64,000 nt of DNA from positions 1-64,000 of the forward strand of contig JAHREW010000003.1 of the NCBI GenBank assembly GCA_020883125.1, written 5' to 3'. This document shows positions 40,571 to 48,803 of the stretch, piece after piece (within the stretch, counting starts at the first letter, position 1; every line of letters starts with the position of its first letter). This DNA comes from Microcoleus sp. CAWBG506. GTDB taxonomy: Bacteria > Cyanobacteriota > Cyanobacteriia > Cyanobacteriales > Microcoleaceae. The notes under the pieces were generated by a model. That model saw only the letters and a program-made list of their open reading frames with translations, did no database searches and had not been told where the DNA came from. The position numbers and the translations under genes were made by a program.

Positions 40571-41644
40571 ATGGGCGGCGACAGTACAATCAACCAGACT
40601 GAACAGCTACCGCTGGTAGTAAATCCTGATATTCTCCAGCAAGCTATTCTCTACAAAATAAATACTCGAATTACCGCCCGCGGAGAAATAGCGTTTCCCT
40701 GTGTACCGGGGATGCTAAACCACTATCTCCAGTCAATCGAAAAACTATTCACCACTCTCGACAGACCTTTACCAGCAGACAGAAAAGAGGAACTGAGCAG
40801 ACTGTTAGCCAGCAAATTAGAACAAGGCCACCAGTCTTCCACTGCTTCGATGTTGATACTTCAATACGAGTCAGTTCAGCCTCCGCAAACCGGTTTAGCT
40901 TGCAAAGTGATCGTGGCGACCTCCACAGTAGGAGAACAGTATAAAAGTTGGGTAGATACCAGGGAAGCTCCCCTATTCGGATCCCATCCCGACGCAAAAT
41001 TGATGACCACGGTTGCTGAATTGGGAAGTCCCGATCGCGTGCGGATTTTGGATGTGGGTGCTGGTACCGGTCGCAACACTTTGCCCTTGGCGAGATTGGG
41101 CTATGCTGTGGATGCGATCGAACTAACCCCAGCTTTTGCAGAACAGTTACAAACTGCTGCGACAGCCGAAAACTTACCAGTCACAGTGACACTAGGCAAT
41201 ATACTCGACCCCTTAGTGCGAATGAAACCGGCTCGGTACCAACTTGCAGTCGCCGCCGAAGTCATCTCTCATTTTCGAGACAGCGACGAAGTGCGGCTGT
41301 TCCTAGCAAAAATGTGCGACTCCCTCTGTCCTGGAGGTCTATTACTCTTCAGTACATTTTTATCCGTAGGTGACTACCAACCAGATCCCCTCGTGCGACA
41401 AGTAGCCCAACTTTCCTGGTCTACTTTATTTACGCCCCAAGAACTGATTGTGGCGATGGAAGGCTTACCCCTAGTGCCCATCTCCAATGAATTGGTATTT
41501 GAGTACGAACGCACCCATCTGCCGGAAGCAGCTTGGCCCCCGACACCCTGGTTTGCCAGTTGGGCCACAGGTCGTGATGTTTTTCCCATGGCCAATGGAC
41601 GCCCCCCGATGGAATTGCGCTGGATTTTGTGCCGCCGGAGTTAA
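40571..41644 (+). CDS. Class I SAM-dependent methyltransferase
   Basis: A 357-residue protein. A helical N-terminal region (about residues 1-140) of unknown role precedes a Rossmann-fold methyltransferase domain (about 145-300). The SAM motif I is VRILDVGAGTGRNTLPLARL, followed by AVDAIELTPAFAEQLQ (motif II acidic residue) and the post-motif LAVAAEVISHF. The substrate is unknown; the fold is compatible with a small molecule or protein target. The ATG at 40571 is the first in frame, with no strong ribosome site. It is transcribed in the same direction as PSRP-3 but separated by a repeat. Confidence 0.8.
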   Translation: MGGDSTINQTEQLPLVVNPDILQQAILYKINTRITARGEIAFPCVPGMLNHYLQSIEKLFTTLDRPLPADRKEELSRLLASKLEQGHQSSTASMLILQYESVQPPQTGLACKVIVATSTVGEQYKSWVDTREAPLFGSHPDAKLMTTVAELGSPDRVRILDVGAGTGRNTLPLARLGYAVDAIELTPAFAEQLQTAATAENLPVTVTLGNILDPLVRMKPARYQLAVAAEVISHFRDSDEVRLFLAKMCDSLCPGGLLLFSTFLSVGDYQPDPLVRQVAQLSWSTLFTPQELIVAMEGLPLVPISNELVFEYERTHLPEAAWPPTPWFASWATGRDVFPMANGRPPMELRWILCRRS

Positions 41645-41896
41645 GAAGCACAAACACCCAAGAATACTTATCAAGCCAATAACATAAGTTTTGGTTAATT
41701 TTTTGTTTTGTAGCATTTGTACATAAAAATTAATAAAAATTGTACTAGAATATGCAAAGAGTGAAGATCGATCGAGACAGGTGCAGCTAAAGTTAAGATC
41801 GGACAAACTTATCCCTTAAGATAGATGACATTCTGAGGGAAAAACATCGGCTAATTAATTCTCTCGCTAGATCAGCGATAATCCTGACACACAAAT

Positions 41897-42778
41897 ATGC
41901 TTTTAACACGTCCACTACAAGCGTTTCGAGCAATCTTCAGGGATAAACCTTCAACGAATAGAACGATCGAACAAAAAAGTAGTAAAAATAATTTTGGGGG
42001 GAATATTTATCCCACTCCCAATCAACAAATTGACTGGTCCATCGAATTGGAAAGACTGATGAATAACGTGAAATCTGCCTGTACCAACGAAGAGATTACC
42101 GCATGGCTACGCGGATTGCTGACAATTGCTTGGGCTGACGGCAACTTTGACGAAAACGAGCAAAAACTGATTGCGACCATAACTCACGATGAATTAAATT
42201 TAGTATCTTTGGAGACAGATTTTCAACCAATTACCCCAGACGAACTAGCTGGTGTGTTAGGCAAAAGTACCGCCAACGGTGAAAATTTCTTGAGAACCGC
42301 AGTCATGGTAGCTTTAGCAGACGGTATTTATTCCCTTTGCGAAGATGAATTGCTAGAGAAGTTTTGTACAGCATTAGGTCAAAATGTGAAAGTGATAGAA
42401 GCTCTCCGACACACCATCGAAGGAACCGAATACCCCCTAGAAAAACCCCCAACCTCAGCAGCGGCTGTGGAGTGGCACGCGGCAACACCCCTAAGTGCAA
42501 AACCGCTGCAACCACCCCACAAAGATGTCCTACAACCAGTCAAAGACTGGCTCGACGGCTGGGAAATTCATAACCCCAAGGTGGCACACTTTCTCTGCAA
42601 AATGATTCCGCCCCAGTGTCCGTTTGAGCGAGATATTGTGTTATTTGGCCGCAAAATCGTACACATTCCGGCGATGTGCCAGATTAATCCGCTTTACGAA
42701 CAGTTGGTGGGGATGCGCTTCCGAGCTCTATGCTATTTAGCCGATGATTGCAAGGAAGATATCTCGTCCTATTGTTAG
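41897..42778 (+). CDS. TerB-like / Mo-dependent nitrogenase C-terminal domain fusion
   Basis: A 293-residue protein with two parts. Residues about 50-170 form a TerB-like helical domain with acidic helix motifs (LRGLLTIAWADGNFDENEQK and TAVMVALADGIYSLCEDELL) that may bind metal. Residues about 215-293 match the cyanobacterial Mo-dependent nitrogenase C-terminal domain: VKDWLDGWEIHNPKVAHFLC, KMIPPQCPFERDIVLFGRKI and MCQINPLYEQLVGMRFRALC. That domain name comes from its link with nitrogenase genes in some genomes; its own role is unknown. There are no nif genes in the window. The ATG at 41897 is the first in frame. It is soluble and unlinked to its neighbours. Confidence 0.85.
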   Translation: MLLTRPLQAFRAIFRDKPSTNRTIEQKSSKNNFGGNIYPTPNQQIDWSIELERLMNNVKSACTNEEITAWLRGLLTIAWADGNFDENEQKLIATITHDELNLVSLETDFQPITPDELAGVLGKSTANGENFLRTAVMVALADGIYSLCEDELLEKFCTALGQNVKVIEALRHTIEGTEYPLEKPPTSAAAVEWHAATPLSAKPLQPPHKDVLQPVKDWLDGWEIHNPKVAHFLCKMIPPQCPFERDIVLFGRKIVHIPAMCQINPLYEQLVGMRFRALCYLADDCKEDISSYC

Positions 42779-43021
42779 TCATGATTCAGGACTCATTAGT
42801 TAGTAGCGTTGAAACTACCCAATCTCCCATAGTCGTGGAATAGGAAGACTGTGCGGTCTTAATATTGCAAAACCGGCGAATTATGCTCACAAATGGTATA
42901 ATTAACCACTACTTACTAATGACCACTGAGTCGGGAATGGTTCATGGGGAATAGGCAATGGTTCATGGGGAATAACCAATAACCAATAACCAATAACCAA
43001 TTACTACTGACTAATTAAATT

Positions 43022-44062
43022 ATGCAATTTATCGATCGAGCAGATATTCAAGTCGCAGCCGGCAAAGGAGGCGACGGTATGGTTGCTTTTCGCAGAGAAA
43101 AGTATGTACCAGCGGGCGGGCCAAGCGGGGGCACCGGCGGGCGGGGCGGTTCAGTATTTATGGTGGCGGTAGAAAGTCTGCAAACCCTGCTAGATTTTCA
43201 GTACAACCGCATCTTTAAAGCTGAGGATGGGAAACGGGGTGCACCGAAAAATATGACCGGGGCTGGTGGGGACGATCGCACAATTGAAGTTCCCTGCGGT
43301 ACTGTAGTTTACGATGCGGAAACTCAGGCAATTTTAGCAGATTTAGTAACGCCCGGACAGACTTTTTGCGTTGCCAAAGGCGGCAAAGGCGGTTTGGGAA
43401 ATAAATGTTTTCTGACCAATTCTAACCGCGCTCCAGATTATGCCATGCCCGGTGGAGAAGGAGAACACAAGTTTCTGCGGCTGGAATTGAAGCTATTAGC
43501 TGAAGTGGGAATTATTGGTTTACCAAATGCCGGCAAATCTACCCTGATTTCTGCTTTATCCGCCGCTCGTCCTAAGATAGCAGATTATCCGTTTACAACT
43601 TTAGTCCCGAATTTAGGCGTAGTCAGAAAACCGACGGGAGACGGTACGGTTTTTGCAGATATTCCAGGATTAATTGAAGGGGCTCACGAAGGTGCCGGTC
43701 TGGGTTATGAGTTTTTGCGGCACATTGAACGAACTCGGTTACTGCTGCATTTGATCGATGTTACCGATGAAGATCCGATCGCCAATTACATTACAATTCG
43801 GGAAGAATTGAAAGCTTACGGGCGAGGTTTGGCAAATCGACCGCAGATTTTGGCGTTTAATAAGGTAGATGCGATCGATCTAGAAAGCGCAGAAATGGAT
43901 AATTTGATTGCTAGACTTGAAGAAATCAGTGGCTCTCCGATTTTGTCTATTTCCGCTGTGAGTCGAGTGGGATTGGATGAGTTGATGCAGCAGGTTTGGC
44001 AGAAACTTGACGAATTGAATGAAAAAGAAGCAGCGGAACTTTTAGCAGTTGCAGTTTCCTAG
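43022..44062 (+). CDS. obg: GTPase Obg
   Basis: Essential ribosome-associated GTPase of 346 residues, involved in 50S assembly and stress control. The Gly-rich Obg fold (about 1-158) opens FIDRADIQVAAGKGGDGMVA and contains GGPSGGTGGRGG. The G domain (about 160-330) has GLPNAGKSTLISAL (P-loop), DYPFTTLVPNLG (switch I), DIPGLIEGAHEGAGLGYEF (switch II), FNKVD (in place of NKxD) and SAVSR. The C-terminal extension of other Obg proteins is short here. The ATG at 43022 is firm. A MITE-like element begins 44 bp after the stop. Low-complexity AACCAATA runs lie in front of it. Confidence 0.96.
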   Translation: MQFIDRADIQVAAGKGGDGMVAFRREKYVPAGGPSGGTGGRGGSVFMVAVESLQTLLDFQYNRIFKAEDGKRGAPKNMTGAGGDDRTIEVPCGTVVYDAETQAILADLVTPGQTFCVAKGGKGGLGNKCFLTNSNRAPDYAMPGGEGEHKFLRLELKLLAEVGIIGLPNAGKSTLISALSAARPKIADYPFTTLVPNLGVVRKPTGDGTVFADIPGLIEGAHEGAGLGYEFLRHIERTRLLLHLIDVTDEDPIANYITIREELKAYGRGLANRPQILAFNKVDAIDLESAEMDNLIARLEEISGSPILSISAVSRVGLDELMQQVWQKLDELNEKEAAELLAVAVS

Positions 44063-44105
44063 CAGAAACTGGTTCTGCTTTTCCAGAAATATAGCAACCG
44101 CCAAA

Positions 44106-44194
44106 GGGTGCATCTCAATGAGTGCAAATATATTCGTAGGGGTAGTGCCAAGAGTGCCTACCCTCTTCGTCTGTTACAAAATCGGGATGCTCCC
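44106..44194. mobile_element. MITE-like element, copy 2 (89 bp, 8-bp target duplication)
   Basis: The left end GGGTGCATCTCAATGAGTGC and right end CAAAATCGGGATGCTCCC match the termini of the copies at 2410 and 57615, but the core is shorter and different. It is flanked on both sides by the identical 8-mer CCGCCAAA (44098-44105 and 44195-44202), a perfect target-site duplication. It lies between obg and the convergent hypothetical gene. Confidence 0.85.
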
Positions 44195-44243
44195 CCGCCA
44201 AAGCGCCTTGGCGACTGCTATTTTAACTCAAGTAAGTTGCCGG

Positions 44244-44645
44244 TCAAATTTGGTTTGAGTTACGAATCAGCCCGTTGTAATCAACTCTGACCTGTCCATT
44301 TCGAGAAACAGTAACAACGCTTTCTATCCTATAGACAGAAGAACCAGGTCTGCTTCCTTTAAAAGAAAAGGTCCAACTACCATCGCCATTGTCTACAAAC
44401 GGCGCTTCCGAAGAAACACCGTGCATAGAAGGTTCGGCTCGATATTCTCCCAAGCCACCGTTGGCGACTTCTGCTGCTTGACGAGCTAGGTTTTTCGCCC
44501 GATTCAGTTCGATATTATTGGAAACAACTGTGATGTCGTCGAATTCACCTTGAGGAGAAGGATTGGCATTACTCGGTGAGGGGGAGACTCCAACAGCCAT
44601 AATTGATAATGCTACCAGATAAGGAAGCCTGATGTTTGGTTTCAT
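44244..44645 (-). CDS. Exported small protein of unknown function
   Basis: A 133-residue protein with a signal peptide (LPYLVALSIMAVGVSPSPSN, cleavage near SNA). The mature part has a helical segment (LNRAKNLARQAAEVANGGLG) and a beta-rich C-terminus (DGSWTFSFKGSRPGSSVYRI, VVTVSRNGQVRVDYNG) that could be a small sandwich domain. No family is recognised; its exported nature and size suggest a periplasmic role. The ATG at 44645 is the first start. The MITE-like element ends 50 bp from its stop. The serine hydrolase gene lies upstream of it on the same strand, about 100 bp away. Confidence 0.7.
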   Translation of the reverse strand: MKPNIRLPYLVALSIMAVGVSPSPSNANPSPQGEFDDITVVSNNIELNRAKNLARQAAEVANGGLGEYRAEPSMHGVSSEAPFVDNGDGSWTFSFKGSRPGSSVYRIESVVTVSRNGQVRVDYNGLIRNSNQI

Positions 44646-44741
44646 ATGGCAAACTGATTTATAGTTTGTCAGATATACAGCAGTTAAACCAAAAATCCGG
44701 TAACAACAAAAAATTTTTTGAAGCCGATTCTGCCTTCTGCT

Positions 44742-46355
44742 TTAATTTTTAAGTTTTACTTTGGCATCAACCGTGGATTCTCCATCATTCAAATACTGAT
44801 AACTCATCCGAGAAATATCGCGAATCAAACTTTGAGCAGTCTTCTCTGTTTCCGGGGAATGTTTCACCATTACCGCCACTAAATAACGCTTGCCGTTCGG
44901 CAAATCTACCATCCCTGCATCGGCTAGCAAAGTGTTAATATTTCCAGTTTTATGAGCAATAATTGCCTCTTCCCCCAAACCTTTGGGTAGCAAACTATCA
45001 TTTTTGGTTTGCCTCATGATTTGAAAAATACGATCGCGCGATTTCACCGACACCAAATTACCCCGATCGATCTGGGCAATAATATTAATCAAATCCTTGG
45101 GACTGGTAGTATTAGTTCCCTCTAAATCCGGCAATTTATTGCGAATAACCGTCGCCCTCAAACCCCAGGTTGCAAAATTCTGATTCAAAACTTCTGCACC
45201 TCCCAACAACTCAATCATCATATTGGTCGCGGTATTGTCACTGACAACAATCATTTTTTTGGCAACTTCCAAAGCCGAATACTTCGTACCCGGAGGTTGG
45301 TCTTGCATCTCTCCCGAACCGCCCACAATGTCTTCGGCGCGCAGGGTCAACATCTGATCTAGTCGCACTTTCCCCTCATCTACAGCTTGGAAAAAAGCTA
45401 CTAAAATCGGCACTTTAATCGTACTAGCTGAAGCAAAAGTAGTGTCGCCGTTAACATTTAGGTAGCTTCCACTATCTAAATCGACTAAGAATACTCCCGC
45501 AGTCAAGCTAGGGTTTTCCGTGGTCAAAACCTGAACTTGCGTTTTGAGGGTGGCTAATTCTTGATTCAGTTGCAGTGCAGGGGGGGCTAAGGTTGTAGCT
45601 GCGGCGCTATCACTTTCTGCGGGAGTTTTTTGCCCATTAGCTCCTGGAGCGTTCTGTTCTTGTGCTGTGGAACCCGATCGACTCACAGCATTCACCACTG
45701 ACAACATTGTCCCGCAAATCACCGCCATCCCAACTCCCAAAATCAACAAACGAGTAGCGTACACCAGCGGTGGTGTCGTGCTAGGTGTGGGTCGTTTGCG
45801 GGGTTGATCGATTGCTTGGGGGCGCTGTTTGGGGTCTGGGCGTTTTTTGACCTTGGGAGGCGTTTCAGTGTCTGCAATGCGACCTAAAGGCGACTGGGAG
45901 CGACTTCCGGGACGGGATACAGGGGTGGTTGGCGGTATAAGCTGGCTGTTGGGATTGCTGGCCGGACTAAGATTTTCTGGTGTCTGTCCTGGATTGAACA
46001 AATCTACAGCAGCGAGGCCTTTTTTGGGAGATTGACGGGTTTTCGACTGGGGAGTTTTGGTGGTTCGGGGTTTTTTACGGCTAATTGCAGATTGGGGATT
46101 GGATAAAAAGTCTGGTGTGTTTAATTCTGCGGGGGGATTAGCAGGGGAATTGGCCCTAATTCTGCTGCCGCTTGGTGGTTTCAATGGTAGAGTCGAAGGT
46201 TTTTTTGCTTGACTGGAAGCTGGCGGTTTTGGTTTCTGCGATTGGGTGGAACCGCGGCGGCCTGATTTGCTAGACTGATTTGTTTTGCTCGACTGCTGAG
46301 ATGATATTGAGGAGATCTCTGAGAATATCGATCGCTTGGGAAACCGCTCTGCCAC
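44742..46355 (-). CDS. Class A beta-lactamase-like serine hydrolase with long cytoplasmic tail
   Basis: A 537-residue protein in three parts. Residues 1-195 are a basic, Pro/Ser/Lys-rich and probably disordered tail. A single membrane helix is at about 200-222 (ATRLLILGVGMAVICGTMLS). The extracytoplasmic class A beta-lactamase/serine hydrolase fold runs from about 265 to 520. Active-site motifs are present: STIK (Ser near residue 310), SDN in MIVVSDNTATNM, and KTG in AHKTGNINTL; LPDLEGTN replaces the usual ExxLN loop. The start is GTG at 46355 with GGAG seven bases upstream. The family includes true beta-lactamases and cell-wall-related hydrolases; the tethered form points to wall metabolism or PBP-like binding rather than secreted drug resistance (inference). 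Confidence 0.85.
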   Translation of the reverse strand: MAERFPKRSIFSEISSISSQQSSKTNQSSKSGRRGSTQSQKPKPPASSQAKKPSTLPLKPPSGSRIRANSPANPPAELNTPDFLSNPQSAISRKKPRTTKTPQSKTRQSPKKGLAAVDLFNPGQTPENLSPASNPNSQLIPPTTPVSRPGSRSQSPLGRIADTETPPKVKKRPDPKQRPQAIDQPRKRPTPSTTPPLVYATRLLILGVGMAVICGTMLSVVNAVSRSGSTAQEQNAPGANGQKTPAESDSAAATTLAPPALQLNQELATLKTQVQVLTTENPSLTAGVFLVDLDSGSYLNVNGDTTFASASTIKVPILVAFFQAVDEGKVRLDQMLTLRAEDIVGGSGEMQDQPPGTKYSALEVAKKMIVVSDNTATNMMIELLGGAEVLNQNFATWGLRATVIRNKLPDLEGTNTTSPKDLINIIAQIDRGNLVSVKSRDRIFQIMRQTKNDSLLPKGLGEEAIIAHKTGNINTLLADAGMVDLPNGKRYLVAVMVKHSPETEKTAQSLIRDISRMSYQYLNDGESTVDAKVKLKN

Positions 46356-46396
46356 GTCTTACTCCTTCACCAATGTACACTTCAAATTGCTGATTT

Positions 46397-47245
46397 TTAA
46401 TCGGGCTCGCTCGCCTTTTGAGCTGGATAATCGGGCAATGCCTGATCCAGACTATCAGAAACAGGACCGATCGGGTGAGTTTTCCTGATCGCCCATTCTA
46501 CTTGTCGGAGAATTCCCCGCAACATGGCGACTTCCCCAACGGAAGGATAGGCGCGATTATATAAATGGCGAAATTTTGCCATCCGGCTGGCTGCTGTGTG
46601 GGGATGCAAGTATCCCACTTTTAACAACAAAGTTTCTAGTTGCTGGTAGTATCCTTCTAAATTTTCTAAGCTAGCAGAAGCATCTTCTTTCTTCACCGCT
46701 TGGGGGAAGTTGGGGGGGGTTTCCTTCTTTTCCCCCCAAGGGGGGGGTAGGGGGGGGTTGACAACTAACTTATATAGTTCGTAGCAGCAGACAGCGACGG
46801 CTTGGGCGAGATTTAGGGATGTGTAAGCGTCGCTGGAGGGAATGCGGATCAGGCGCTGAGCGTAGTTTAATTCGGCGTTGGTTAGGCCACAGTCTTCTCG
46901 ACCAAAAATTAGGGCGCTGGGGGCTTCTAGGAGCCAAGGTAAGGCATCTGCTGGTGCTTCTGGCTTTGTGGCTAAGGGGCGATCGTCCCCTGTGGTGGCG
47001 ATCGCCCTTGTACAGCCTACCAAAGCCGCTGGCAAACTCTCAACTACTCTGGCATTTTCCAATATATCGGCGGCGCGCACAGCCATGAGTCGAGCTTCTG
47101 TTCCTAAATAATCGCACTGGGGATTGACCAAAACTAATTGGTGCAAACCCATATTTTTGAGCACGCGGGCTACAGAACCCACATTCAAAGGGCCTGCGGG
47201 TTCTACTAAGATAATTCGGATGTTGGCGGCGGCCGTTGAGATCAT
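46397..47245 (-). CDS. trmJ: TrmJ-like tRNA/rRNA 2'-O-methyltransferase (SPOUT)
   Basis: SpoU-type RNA ribose methyltransferase, 282 residues; TrmJ acts on position 32 of tRNA. The N-terminal SPOUT domain (about 5-160) has IILVEPAGPLNVGSVARVLK, LVLVNPQCDYLG, LIFGREDCGLTNAELN and the knot segment SDAYTSLNLAQAVAVCCYEL. The C-terminal helical domain (about 190-255, LEGYYQQLETLLLKVGYLHP) is typical of TrmJ dimerisation. Between them, residues about 163-182 (PPLPPPWGEKKETPPNFPQA) are encoded by a C/G-rich palindromic repeat at 46701-46758, inserted in frame in the interdomain linker. The ATG at 47245 is firm. The hydrolase gene follows on the same strand. Confidence 0.9.
   Translation of the reverse strand: MISTAAANIRIILVEPAGPLNVGSVARVLKNMGLHQLVLVNPQCDYLGTEARLMAVRAADILENARVVESLPAALVGCTRAIATTGDDRPLATKPEAPADALPWLLEAPSALIFGREDCGLTNAELNYAQRLIRIPSSDAYTSLNLAQAVAVCCYELYKLVVNPPLPPPWGEKKETPPNFPQAVKKEDASASLENLEGYYQQLETLLLKVGYLHPHTAASRMAKFRHLYNRAYPSVGEVAMLRGILRQVEWAIRKTHPIGPVSDSLDQALPDYPAQKASEPD
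46701..46758. repeat. C/G-rich palindromic repeat inside trmJ
   Basis: Runs of G and C (TGGGGGAAGTTGGGGGGGG, then CCCCCCAAGGGGGGGG and TAGGGGGGGG) form an imperfect palindrome in frame within trmJ. It is of the same type as the copies at 30734, 32366 and 48199. Confidence 0.75.
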
Positions 47246-47462
47246 TTAATTTAGGGAGATCTAGCGAAGGAAGAAGGAAGAGGCAATAATAATAGCAAGG
47301 GTTTCAGCAATCAAGAATGTCTGTTCCACAAGCAAATTGTTTTTTTCACAACAGGCCAGATGCCTGTTCCACAAGAATTAAATTTTGTTTTGGAACTGGC
47401 ATCTTGCGTGTTCTTGAAAATGATACAAAATGTAAATTAGTTAATGTATTGTCAAAATTAAC

Positions 47463-47618
47463 ATGGCTAAGCAGCGATCGAAATCCGATTTACCTACAAA
47501 AATGTGCCCGGTGTGCGATCGACCTTTTACTTGGCGCAAAAAATGGGCTGACTGTTGGGATGATGTCAAATACTGCTCGGAACGCTGTCGTCGCCGTCGG
47601 CATAGCACCGAAAATTAA
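47463..47618 (+). CDS. DUF2256 small zinc-ribbon-like protein
   Basis: A 51-residue protein. It starts MAKQRSKSDLPTKMCPVCDR and continues PFTWRKKWADCWDDVKYCSE, RCRRRR. The four Cys in CPVC...CSERC form a treble-clef or zinc-ribbon pattern, and the sequence fits the widespread DUF2256 family of unknown function. The basic, Arg-rich end suggests nucleic acid binding (inference). It lies in the gap between divergent trmJ and isoaspartyl peptidase, preceded by two AACAGGC/GCCTGTT dyads (about 47351-47415). The isoaspartyl peptidase gene follows after 69 bp on the same strand. Confidence 0.88.
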   Translation: MAKQRSKSDLPTKMCPVCDRPFTWRKKWADCWDDVKYCSERCRRRRHSTEN

Positions 47619-47687
47619 GAATTTCTTGCCATTTACAAAACCGAGGTTAAGATTGCAAAGGAAAAATTCTAGGTTAAGTTAAAAAGT

Positions 47688-48662
47688 ATGGCATCGCAAC
47701 AGGTACAACCAAAGTTAGTTATTCACGGCGGTGCCGGCAGTTCTCTACATAGCAAAGGCGGAATTGAGGCGGTACGTAAATCGCTTTATCATGTTTTGGA
47801 GGAAGTTTATCCCCTGCTGAAGGACGGTGCGAGTGCCGTAGATGCAGTGGTGCGGGGCTGTCGGTTATTGGAAGATGACCCACGTTTTAATGCGGGTACG
47901 GGTTCTGTGGTGCAGTCAGACGGTCAAATTCGGATGAGTGCTTCGTTGATGGATGGTTTTGTGCAGCGTTTCAGCGGGGCGATTAATGTTTCTCGCGTTC
48001 AGAATCCGATCGAACTTGCTAAATTTTTGCAGACTTCGGACGATCGGGTACTCTCGGATTATGGTTCGGCGGAATTGTTACGAGAACTTCACTTGCCGAT
48101 TTACGATCCCATGACGGATTTGCGTTTGCATGAGTGGATGGAGGAACGCAAAGGCAATTTTAGCAGAGCAATGGCTACTGTGGTGGCGGAACCTGCCTCA
48201 CCCCCCCTGTCCCCCCTTGGTAAGGGGGGAGAAAGGGGGGTAGGTACTATCGGAGTCGTAGCTTTGGATGCCGAGGGACGTTTGGCTGCGGGAACTTCTA
48301 CTGGTGGCAAGGGTTTTGAGCGGATTGGGCGGGTTAGCGACTCTGCGATGCCGGCGGGAAATTATGCTACTGGAAGTGCTGGGGTAAGTTGTACCGGAAT
48401 TGGCGAACACATTATGGATGAGTGTTTGGCGGCCAGAATTGTGATTCGGGTGACGGATGGTTTTAGTTTGAAAGCTGCTTTTGAGCGTTCTTTTGGGGAA
48501 GCTGACGAACATAAACGGGATTTTGGGGCAATTGGTATTGATGCTACTGGTGCGATCGCTTGTGGTAAAACTAGCGATGTGCTTCTAGGCGCTTTTCATA
48601 ATGGTATGCAGATGGGCGATTGTTTGGAAATGAGCAAGGGAACGCTAATTTTTATCGCTTAA
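47688..48662 (+). CDS. iaaA: Isoaspartyl peptidase / type III L-asparaginase
   Basis: N-terminal nucleophile hydrolase of 324 residues. It cuts isoaspartyl peptides and L-asparagine and is made as a precursor that cleaves itself before the catalytic Thr. Conserved blocks: LVIHGGAGSSLHSKGG, VVRGCRLLEDDPRFNAGTGS, and the new N-terminus of the small subunit TIGVVALDAEGRLAAGTSTG (Thr near residue 187), then NYATGSAGVSCTGIGEHIMD. The usual HGT-V-G cleavage context is changed to GVGTIG. The segment directly before it (residues about 171-186, SPPLSPLGKGGERGVG) is encoded by an inserted palindromic repeat. The loop is disordered before cleavage in homologues, so the insert may be tolerated, but self-processing deserves testing. 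The start is ATG at 47688. Confidence 0.9.
   Translation: MASQQVQPKLVIHGGAGSSLHSKGGIEAVRKSLYHVLEEVYPLLKDGASAVDAVVRGCRLLEDDPRFNAGTGSVVQSDGQIRMSASLMDGFVQRFSGAINVSRVQNPIELAKFLQTSDDRVLSDYGSAELLRELHLPIYDPMTDLRLHEWMEERKGNFSRAMATVVAEPASPPLSPLGKGGERGVGTIGVVALDAEGRLAAGTSTGGKGFERIGRVSDSAMPAGNYATGSAGVSCTGIGEHIMDECLAARIVIRVTDGFSLKAAFERSFGEADEHKRDFGAIGIDATGAIACGKTSDVLLGAFHNGMQMGDCLEMSKGTLIFIA
48199..48241. repeat. C/G-rich palindromic repeat inside iaaA
   Basis: CACCCCCCCTGTCCCCCC-TTGGTAA-GGGGGGAGAAAGGGGGG lies in frame just before the codon of the catalytic Thr. It encodes the Pro-Leu-Gly-Lys-Gly-Gly-Glu-Arg-Gly run. Its arms pair almost perfectly. Confidence 0.8.
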
Positions 48663-48803
48663 AAAGGGTTCGAGAGCAGTGGTTTAGCTCCTCGGCTTCT
48701 TGAATAAGTCGGGGAGTTCGATCGGCGTTAGTTTTACCAATTACTGAAAATGTGTAGCGGCGGTGTGGTATCTTAATTGACATCCTCCTCACCACAACTA
48801 CCT

